From contig NZ_JBAHUQ010000002.1 in NCBI RefSeq assembly GCF_036689865.1, positions 248,001 through 312,000 of the forward strand: 64,000 nt of DNA. The letters run 5' to 3'. Position numbers and translations under genes: made by a program. Origin of the DNA: Magnetococcus sp. PR-3. Lineage in GTDB: Bacteria; Pseudomonadota; Magnetococcia; Magnetococcales; Magnetococcaceae. The notes under the pieces are model-generated. The model saw only the letters and a program-made list of their open reading frames with translations, searched no databases and was not told the DNA's origin. This document shows, one piece after another, positions 37,992 through 44,606 of the stretch. The stretch's first letter is position 1. Every line of letters begins with the position of its first letter.

Positions 37992-38233
37992 GCTGTCACC
38001 CTTTCCTTGAGTGCGTATTTTTAGGGTGGGTTAGCAGCCACACCCACGCATTTATCAGGTAGCCGGACGATGAGTACCATCCCAGGCATCCCACGTCAAG
38101 CGATACATCGGAAATCATACACACGTTGCTGTTTCGTCATCACCCTATTACACCACAAACGCACCAGCATAGACTCACCTAACACTTTGTATTGGCGAAT
38201 GAAACATAAAGACTAAAATTCAGAAAAAATATT

Positions 38234-38263
38234 TTGTATAACGGCATTAAAATGCCCTATATA
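38234..38263 (+). promoter_or_regulatory. Promoter-like hexamers with palindrome in the spacer
   Basis: TTGTAT, 18-bp spacer, TATATA, with GGCATT-AA-AATGCC centred in the spacer, a placement typical of operators that block polymerase. It is about 365 bp upstream of the orphan gene start. AT-rich surroundings make chance matches likely. Confidence 0.35.
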
Positions 38264-38583
38264 GACTCTGTTTATTTTTCTCTTTTTACTTTCAGCATCT
38301 TACATTTGCCGATCTTCATATACCGCATATGACATATATAAAATGTTCTGTTTATCCCTTAACCCCACCTAAACTCTTAACCCATATTATTATCTTCTTA
38401 TATTCGCTCATCTTATTAACAAAGCGGCTCAAGGATACAGGCCAAGCTTTTTACGCTCAAAGAACGATGTAACTTAACCTAATCTCATCAAGATATGCGC
38501 CAAGTTTTACACAACATGCGTAATGATAATTCTTTCAAACCCATATGAACTGTGGCATTATCAAAGGTATATCTTACTGCCTA

Positions 38584-38626
38584 ATAACCTGCTATAGGTT
38601 ATGGATTACAACCTACGGTTATAACC
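38584..38626 (+). promoter_or_regulatory. ATAACC/GGTTAT inverted half-sites before the orphan gene
   Basis: ATAACC (38584-38589), GGTTAT (38597-38602) and the perfect palindrome GGTTATAACC (38617-38626) are spaced so that the middle copy can pair with either neighbour. The last one ends three bases before ATG 38629. They could be an operator cluster or alternative RNA hairpins controlling translation start. Confidence 0.5.
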
Positions 38627-38628
38627 AA

Positions 38629-39600
38629 ATGAATCGCCCAATGAATCTCATCACATTAGAGCCACGCCTGAAACCGTGGCTAGAATGGTGCAGGAACCCA
38701 CTACACAGCAACGGTACGATCCAACTTGTCGAACAAAAAAATGGTATGGCTGATTGTTCAGATTTCAAGTATATGGAGCTACCGCGTCCTTCCCTACAAT
38801 TACTACAAGAGCTTTTTAAACCGTGGCCTTTAAAAGAAACTTGTAATGAAAAGCATACGCCACTCAATGGATTTGACAGCCCCTACTTAAAATCCCTGGC
38901 ATGCCTGCACAACAGGACTAACATATGTACTGATGACACAAATGCTAACTACGCTTCAGCATTACCTAACGTATTGAAACTCTGCCATATCGAACAGTTG
39001 ACACTCAACCAGCATGCAACTCTCGTTTTAGAGGGGGACAATACGCTATTTTGTATCGATACGTTAACTTTTAATCCCCATGCCAAACTGATCATACGTT
39101 CACCTTTCCCTATTTTAATCGGTACGTTAAACCGTAAAGGCAAACGTGAAATCGAACCCCATTGTCGGTTAACCGATATTAATTTTGTGGGGCGTAACGG
39201 CCAAAAACTGCAACAAACCAAGCTGGCTGATAATCCACACAAACACGGTACAGATGCACCAGCTTACGGCACCTTACTCATCCATCGGGTTAAAGGTATC
39301 TTCCATGTTGCTGCACGGGGGGGGGATGGAATCAACGGTCGTCCTGGCCATAACCAGGGGTGCGGTGAAGATGGGGGCCATGGAGGTGATGGTGGCCATG
39401 TCTCTATTTACTATGGTAAAGCCCGTACATCCGATGGCTCTATTTTACAAGACGAACAGCGCTGTCGAAGTCGAGGTGGGCAAGGTGGTGTGGCCAGCTC
39501 CATGAGTAATGCTCATGGACAATTAAACCATGCTGGACGCATGGGCCTTTCTGGTAAGCCAGGTCAGGTCACTATACGCTTATGTAAAACACCCATCTAA
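38629..39600 (+). CDS. Orphan hypothetical protein with Gly-rich C-terminal part
   Basis: 323 residues from ATG 38629 (351 if the ATG at 38545 were used; neither has a Shine-Dalgarno sequence). I do not recognise the family. The central part (about residues 110-200) alternates short strands such as LTLNQHATLVLEGDN, LTFNPHAKLIIRSPF, compatible with a beta-solenoid or beta-sandwich. Residues about 225-275 are Gly/Asp/His-rich (GGDGINGRPGHNQGCGEDGG), and a second Gly-rich patch (RCRSRGGQGGVASS) follows. No signal peptide or membrane helix is seen. Cys content is high for a cytoplasmic orphan. It stands alone between divergent nuo and convergent citrate-lyase genes, with its own terminator and AT-rich upstream DNA, suggesting acquisition (inference). 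Confidence 0.7.
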   Translation: MNRPMNLITLEPRLKPWLEWCRNPLHSNGTIQLVEQKNGMADCSDFKYMELPRPSLQLLQELFKPWPLKETCNEKHTPLNGFDSPYLKSLACLHNRTNICTDDTNANYASALPNVLKLCHIEQLTLNQHATLVLEGDNTLFCIDTLTFNPHAKLIIRSPFPILIGTLNRKGKREIEPHCRLTDINFVGRNGQKLQQTKLADNPHKHGTDAPAYGTLLIHRVKGIFHVAARGGDGINGRPGHNQGCGEDGGHGGDGGHVSIYYGKARTSDGSILQDEQRCRSRGGQGGVASSMSNAHGQLNHAGRMGLSGKPGQVTIRLCKTPI

Positions 39601-39616
39601 GACGCTCTAAGGAGCT

Positions 39617-39667
39617 TTGATACGTATGATCAGCTCAGAGGGCACAACGCCTGACCATACGTATCAA
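39617..39667. repeat. 12-bp perfect inverted repeat after the orphan gene
   Basis: TTGATACGTATG (39617-39628) and CATACGTATCAA (39656-39667) are exactly complementary across 27 bp; a CAG/CTG pair extends the stem after a two-base internal loop. It lies between the orphan gene stop and the bidirectional terminator. It has the size of an operator, a recombination site or an RNA-stability hairpin. Confidence 0.7.
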
Positions 39668-39669
39668 CC

Positions 39670-39704
39670 AAAAAAAGCCGACCCTAAACGGGCCGGCTTT
39701 TTTT
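39670..39704. terminator. Bidirectional terminator (orphan gene / citrate lyase)
   Basis: GCCG-A-CCC / GGG-C-CGGC stem with a TAAAC loop, seven A residues on one side and seven T residues on the other, between two convergent genes; it should work for both. Confidence 0.9.
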
Positions 39705-39732
39705 ATAACATCATGGTTCTCAAGAGGATGGA

Positions 39733-42483
39733 TTAACCCACATTCGTGACCTTACTGGCCGCGGTACGGGTATCCATATTCTTACCACGGTTGGTGTGGT
39801 CATCCACTTCAGCCGCTGTACCGATCATACGACCAAACAGGAAGGTGGTGAAGGCTGCGGATTCCATGCTTTCGTTACTGATTTCGCCTTTACTAAAGGC
39901 ACCCCACAACATTTTCAGTAGGATCACAGCAATAACAGCATCCACGTTTACACAGTAAACATTTTTACTGACACCCGCCTTGTACAGACCATTAACCAGT
40001 TCATGGTAGTAGTCCAAGAAGACGTTGTAGTCACCACGCTTTTTGAACAGACCATTTACAAACTGTTCACGGGGATCGTAGTTCACATCTTTGTTCTTAA
40101 ACACGGGGTGGTTAATACAGGGAACCTTGAAGTAGTTCAGGTCACCTTCAGCTTTTGCCTTGGCCTTATACTTCTTGTACTCCTTGGCATAACCCAGCGC
40201 CATTTCGGACAGGTCCAGACTGGTCGCCTGACCAGGATCCGTCAGACCGCTATCCTTAAAGCGCTCAACCAGGAAGGCGATGGCTTCAAAACCGTTACCA
40301 CCATGGGCAAATCCGGTGTGGGTCAGGAAGCCAATGTAGCCTTTGTTGATCTGAATACGATCAGATACTTCAGGACCATCAGCAGAAACCGCACCCTTGG
40401 CACCCTGAGCAGAGATGGTACCCGGACCATTGGTAATGATCAGACCAAGCAATACAGAGAAGCTATACAGCTCATGATCTTCAGGCTTACGACCAAACAG
40501 GGACAGGAATGCTGTTGCTGAGAAGCTCCAGCTATTGATCAGGTCACTGTTAGCGATGCCTGCAAAACGGTCTGCACTCTGGTCGGCCGCAGCGACGGCA
40601 GAACCCACCATGGTGGAGAAGATCTGCATATGCCAAGGCATATTCACAACCGTGGTGCGTGACAGACGCTTACGCATTAAGGGGCGCCAAGCAACATGCA
40701 GAGCAATGGCAGCAAGAACACCATCACGACTGGGCTGCTTACCCGCTTTAGCTGCGACCTGCTTAACAAAGTTTACAAAAACACTGTTGGCACTGCGTGC
40801 TTCACAACCGGCCAGCATAGCTGCAGCACCATCATCAGCATCGGTGGTAAACAGGGCAGCATCAGCGGCATCAACCTGCGCCGAACAATCGGTTTGGGCT
40901 GAAGGGTCGATAATCTTGCTACGACCAAACAGTTCAATCATAGCGTCCGTCGCTTCACGGGCACCACGAACCATGTTAGGACCAACCATACCTACCGCGG
41001 TGGAAAGCACCACGTTAGGGCTACTGCCTGCCTCGCGGGAAGCATCAGCAGCCGCCAGACCGGGTTGACCATGTTGATTGACGGAACTGTTTAGTGCCAC
41101 ATTCATCAATGCAGCACTGGTCGCATCGGGATATTCACGAATGAGCGACTGGGCCAGGTTCTCTTCCAGTGTGTGGGTAGAGGCATCCAATACACTGGTG
41201 CTATGAATGGAGGAAACCTGAGTTTTGGGATCCATCTTTGACGCGCCAGAAGCATCTTTCATGTTCTGACGGGGGAAGACAGTCCCTACCTGCTTGGAGA
41301 GTGCTTCAATCTGGCTATCATAAGGCGCTAGAGCTTCTTCTTGCTTAATGGCCAGATTTTCAGGAAGGGTCAAACCCTGGTCATTCTCAAACCAGCACTT
41401 CAAGGAGAGGTCACCATGGGGCGCAAAGTCAGGCTTCTCCCCACGCTTCTCCATAACCATGGTCATGGCCTGGGGAATGTGAGCAATGTTGGTGACCACG
41501 GCCCCTTTGGCACTGCAAACAGGGTTTTCTGGTGTAAACAGACTGTCGACACCAAACTTCTCCATAAACCACTCTTCTTTGGCCAGGGCGTTATCACCGG
41601 CACCGGCGATGGCACCTGCATGGCCGCAAGAGCGGGTTAATTTGGCTTTCCAACGACCCACAATACAGGCCACCACGGGCTTTTCAAACTCTAGATCATG
41701 CTCGTAGTAACCACCGGGCTCAACATAGAGAACCGCCGCTTTGGTACGGTCATCATTATGCATCGCATGGGTATACTCAGGGGCCGCGTAGTGGATGTAA
41801 ACATCCTTACCGGAACTTACAGAGGTGGTGGTACCCCAACCCGCCGTCGCCAAATACACAGCGATGGTGGTGGTAAAGTTACCGGAGTTGGAGAAGATGG
41901 AGACCGAACCAGGAATCAATGATTCCTCAGGGTTGGCACCACCCAAAGCACCGCCCAAACGTACCTTGTTGTGGGCATCGGCCACACCTAGGCAGTTGGC
42001 ACCCAGAACATCCACACCACGAACCTGACAGTAGGCACGGATAATACGGGCATCCTTAACCGCAACCTTCTCGGTCAGAATGATCACTTTTTTCAGATCG
42101 GGTACCACACGTACGGCTTCAATTACGGCATCTTTTACACCGGCGGGGGGGACATAGACCACCGCACAGTTGAACTTATGACCCGCTTCTACCGCTTCTA
42201 GCACGTTACTATAGACAGGGATATCACCTGCAGCGGTCTTCAGCTTGCTGCCGGAGCGGCCAGGCTGGGTACCACAGACAATATTACCACCTGAAAAAAC
42301 GTGGCTGGTTGGGGTTACACTACGGCTTTCACCACCCAGGATATTCAGAACGCAGACGCGATCATCCTTCGTGGCCATATCAGCCAGTGAGTGAATACCC
42401 ACATAGTAAGGAAACTCCGACACCCCTTTAGCCAGCTGGGTGTTGTAGCCTTCATTGAGATTTTGCTTTAATTCATCAGACAT
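39733..42483 (-). CDS. ATP-citrate lyase, large subunit (type II, AclA-like)
   Basis: 916 residues from ATG 42483 (GAGGAAC about 7 nt upstream). It is much longer than standard bacterial AclA (about 610). Residues about 1-330 form CoA-binding and ligase modules of the succinyl-CoA-synthetase type, with the phospho-His in SCGHAGAIAG (about 288). A linker of about 180 residues follows. Residues about 560-916 are a citrate-synthase-like domain with a His in CINHPVFKNKD (about 791) and an Asp in NVDAVIAV (about 848). The first citrate-synthase His, expected in a DHG/DHE motif, seems absent: the matching stretch reads IITNGPGT (about 684). The enzyme should cleave citrate to acetyl-CoA and oxaloacetate in the reductive TCA cycle. 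It is coded just after the small subunit. Confidence 0.82.
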   Translation of the reverse strand: MSDELKQNLNEGYNTQLAKGVSEFPYYVGIHSLADMATKDDRVCVLNILGGESRSVTPTSHVFSGGNIVCGTQPGRSGSKLKTAAGDIPVYSNVLEAVEAGHKFNCAVVYVPPAGVKDAVIEAVRVVPDLKKVIILTEKVAVKDARIIRAYCQVRGVDVLGANCLGVADAHNKVRLGGALGGANPEESLIPGSVSIFSNSGNFTTTIAVYLATAGWGTTTSVSSGKDVYIHYAAPEYTHAMHNDDRTKAAVLYVEPGGYYEHDLEFEKPVVACIVGRWKAKLTRSCGHAGAIAGAGDNALAKEEWFMEKFGVDSLFTPENPVCSAKGAVVTNIAHIPQAMTMVMEKRGEKPDFAPHGDLSLKCWFENDQGLTLPENLAIKQEEALAPYDSQIEALSKQVGTVFPRQNMKDASGASKMDPKTQVSSIHSTSVLDASTHTLEENLAQSLIREYPDATSAALMNVALNSSVNQHGQPGLAAADASREAGSSPNVVLSTAVGMVGPNMVRGAREATDAMIELFGRSKIIDPSAQTDCSAQVDAADAALFTTDADDGAAAMLAGCEARSANSVFVNFVKQVAAKAGKQPSRDGVLAAIALHVAWRPLMRKRLSRTTVVNMPWHMQIFSTMVGSAVAAADQSADRFAGIANSDLINSWSFSATAFLSLFGRKPEDHELYSFSVLLGLIITNGPGTISAQGAKGAVSADGPEVSDRIQINKGYIGFLTHTGFAHGGNGFEAIAFLVERFKDSGLTDPGQATSLDLSEMALGYAKEYKKYKAKAKAEGDLNYFKVPCINHPVFKNKDVNYDPREQFVNGLFKKRGDYNVFLDYYHELVNGLYKAGVSKNVYCVNVDAVIAVILLKMLWGAFSKGEISNESMESAAFTTFLFGRMIGTAAEVDDHTNRGKNMDTRTAASKVTNVG

Positions 42484-42550
42484 TGAACGTTCCTCGGTCA
42501 ATGGCGTTTCGGCGAAGTGTGCGCATAATCAAGTGGATTAAGTCCACAGA

Positions 42551-43825
42551 TTAAACGTCACAGCCCAGCTTATCGGCGACTTGTTGACGGCCACCATTGG
42601 CCATCCAGTCATCGATATCCTTGGCATAATTGACCACCTCACTCATGGCCGAATCGTAACCAAAGAAGCGGTAGGGCAGACCCAAGGCATCCAGGGTATC
42701 TTTAAGATAACCCATACCTCGTACCAAATTGGGGCCACCACGACCAACCACCACATAGATGGGGGTGGGTCCATATTCGCCAAAATATTCTCGTAACGAG
42801 TCCGCCATACCACGGAAGGTTTCGAAAATATCCGTATTGTTGGCCTTACCACCAATGATAAAGAAGACGTTGCTCTGTTTCAGCCAGTACTTCAGCGTAA
42901 TACGGCTGATGTCATACATCTTCTGGTAAGGTGGGTTACCACCAAAGTCGGAAGAGATGGTCGCACGGTCACCCAGCTGTTCGGTCACCAGTGCGTTAGC
43001 ACCGCCACCAAAGGTCATGGCTGTGATGGAGCCCTGATCATTGATCACATACACATCAGACTGACCCTGATAGGTACGCAGCTGGTTTACTTCCATCTCA
43101 AAGTTGGAGTAATCCGCCATATCCAGGTCGGTAGGCAGGTTCAAACGCTCAACGTTGGGATCATCACCATCGAAGGAACACTTGAAGTCACAGGCCACCG
43201 GAATGAGGCGCCCCTTAGCATCAGGCATCATACGGATGGGGTTAAGCTCCAGGGTGGTCATACCATAGTTATGGTAGAGGTCCCACAACTTGGGCAGATT
43301 CTGCACCAGCGGAGAGATGATCTCGTTAGGTGCACCCAAACGGGTTAGAGCATTAGAAACCACAAACCCTTTAAAGCCCGTCAGGGGGTCAAAAGGTACC
43401 GTCGCAATTTTCTCAGGGGGCAACTCTTCAATATCCACACCACCGTGATGGGTGATGGTGATGGTAGGCGCACGATACTTGGTGCTGTCGGTAATTGAGA
43501 AATAGATCTCGTATTTGGCCTCAACAAAGCTCTCGAAGGTGACACCTTCAGCTTTGGCATAGGCATTACCGTGCTGATGCTCAGCAAAGTAGAGCCGTTC
43601 CTTCTCTTTGAGTGCTGTCTGTACATCCTTGGCGATGCCAAGTAGACCAGCCTTACCTTTTTTACCGACACCGCCTTTAAAGATCGGCTTAACCAGCAAA
43701 CCGCCAGCCTCATCGATCATGGACTGAAGTTCGTTGGCTGAGGCTTCGGGCCCAAGCACATTGGAGGTGGGAAATCCAACATACTTAAGTAGTTTGGATC
43801 CCCAGTACATACCAGTAATCTGCAT
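42551..43825 (-). CDS. ATP-citrate lyase, small subunit (type II, AclB-like)
   Basis: 424 residues, the size of bacterial AclB and of the N-terminal third of animal ATP-citrate lyase. An ATP-grasp region (LVKPIFKGGVGKKGKAG, FESFVEAKYEIYFSI, TTLELNPIRM) is followed by a citrate-binding Rossmann-like half (FGGGANALVTEQLGDRAT, DFGGNPPYQKMYDI, VVVGRGGPNLVRGM). It uses ATP to activate citrate for transfer to the large subunit. AAGGGAG precedes the ATG. The 67-bp spacer to the large-subunit gene and shared strand indicate one operon ending at the bidirectional terminator near 39.7 kb. Confidence 0.85.
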   Translation of the reverse strand: MQITGMYWGSKLLKYVGFPTSNVLGPEASANELQSMIDEAGGLLVKPIFKGGVGKKGKAGLLGIAKDVQTALKEKERLYFAEHQHGNAYAKAEGVTFESFVEAKYEIYFSITDSTKYRAPTITITHHGGVDIEELPPEKIATVPFDPLTGFKGFVVSNALTRLGAPNEIISPLVQNLPKLWDLYHNYGMTTLELNPIRMMPDAKGRLIPVACDFKCSFDGDDPNVERLNLPTDLDMADYSNFEMEVNQLRTYQGQSDVYVINDQGSITAMTFGGGANALVTEQLGDRATISSDFGGNPPYQKMYDISRITLKYWLKQSNVFFIIGGKANNTDIFETFRGMADSLREYFGEYGPTPIYVVVGRGGPNLVRGMGYLKDTLDALGLPYRFFGYDSAMSEVVNYAKDIDDWMANGGRQQVADKLGCDV

Positions 43826-43985
43826 TAGAACGACTCCCTTAAAACCTGGAAGTTAATTGACGCTGTATTCAGGCTATCCATACTGCTTATCACAAAGGAG
43901 TAATATTAGCCAGTACTGATGATGCATTTTGCATATAAACATTCACAACAGTGATGCCACCCACAGCTTTTATATGCAGCGCAAA

Positions 43986-44021
43986 AAAAAGAGCAAGTCG
44001 TTTGCACGTCTTGCTCTTTTT
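43986..44021 (-). terminator. Terminator of the tRNA-Val/tRNA-Asp transcript
   Basis: GAGCAAG / CTTGCTC stem flanked by A and T runs; on the minus strand it is followed by eight T residues. It starts 12 bp after the 3' end of tRNA-Asp. Confidence 0.9.
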
Positions 44022-44033
44022 AATATTTGTAAA

Positions 44034-44110
44034 TGGCGGGAGCGACGGGACTCGAACCCGCGACCTCCGGCGTGACAGGCCGGCATTCTAACCAACTGAA
44101 CTACGCCCCC
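44034..44110 (-). tRNA. tRNA-Asp (anticodon GTC)
   Basis: 77 nt including an encoded CCA. The anticodon loop CTGTCAC is closed by CCGGC/GCCGG; the T arm contains GTTCGAG; the acceptor stem GGGGGCG pairs with CGCTCCC (one G-T). Confidence 0.97.
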
Positions 44111-44282
44111 GCAAAGGGCGGACCTTTTCGGTCCTTATGTTCTCATCGTTGCCGATGAGGCGGACAAATTACCGCTTTGTGAAAATGAAGTCAACACCTT
44201 TTGCAAAAAAAATGTATCTGCCTATTTCACAAACTTAATCAGAAACATGGAGAGTTTTTAATCCTCGGTTAAGAGGAAAAAA

Positions 44283-44358
44283 TGGTGGGCGAAACAGGGT
44301 TCGAACCTGTGACCCTCGCCTTGTAAGGGCGATGCTCTCCCAGCTGAGCTATTCGCCC
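44283..44358 (-). tRNA. tRNA-Val (anticodon TAC)
   Basis: 76 nt including an encoded CCA. Acceptor stem GGGCGAA / TTCGCCC; anticodon loop with TAC within the CGCCCTTACAAGGCG arm; T loop GTTCGAA. Followed by tRNA-Asp 172 bp downstream on the same strand. Confidence 0.97.
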
Positions 44359-44383
44359 CCATGGGTCCAATTAAGGAAACATA

Positions 44384-44412
44384 GAAATACAGCTTTTCAA
44401 AATAGGATGCAA
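44384..44412 (-). promoter_or_regulatory. Possible promoter of tRNA-Val
   Basis: On the minus strand, TTGCAT, a 17-bp spacer, then TATTTC, with the -10 box 26 bp before the tRNA. The -10 match is modest. Confidence 0.4.
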
Positions 44413-44606
44413 CCCTTTTGCGACAGGAAAATGAACTTTCTTCGAAAGTTACCAATTAACAACACCTTACATATTATTTTTCTCACAGCCTCTCACGGGG
44501 CATATACAGTGTAAAGAATGTACCAGGCGCCTATGGTCTTTGTCTCTTCCACTTGGGCCGTCCATGATCCGGTCGAAATCGGTAAAACAGAGTACGCAAG
44601 CAGGTG

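Larger units (their letters stand above)
37992..38628. other. Divergent intergenic region nuoA / orphan gene
   Basis: About 640 bp, AT-rich after 38150, with no gene that I can support. A plus-strand promoter-like pair TTGTAT (38234-38239) and TATATA (38258-38263) is separated by 18 bp that contain the inverted repeat GGCATT-AA-AATGCC (38243-38256). Near the end lie ATAACC/GGTTAT half-sites described separately. The nuo promoter should also be here. A plus-strand frame opens at 38545, but residues 1-28 of that extension do not look coding and there is no ribosome binding site. Confidence 0.55.
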
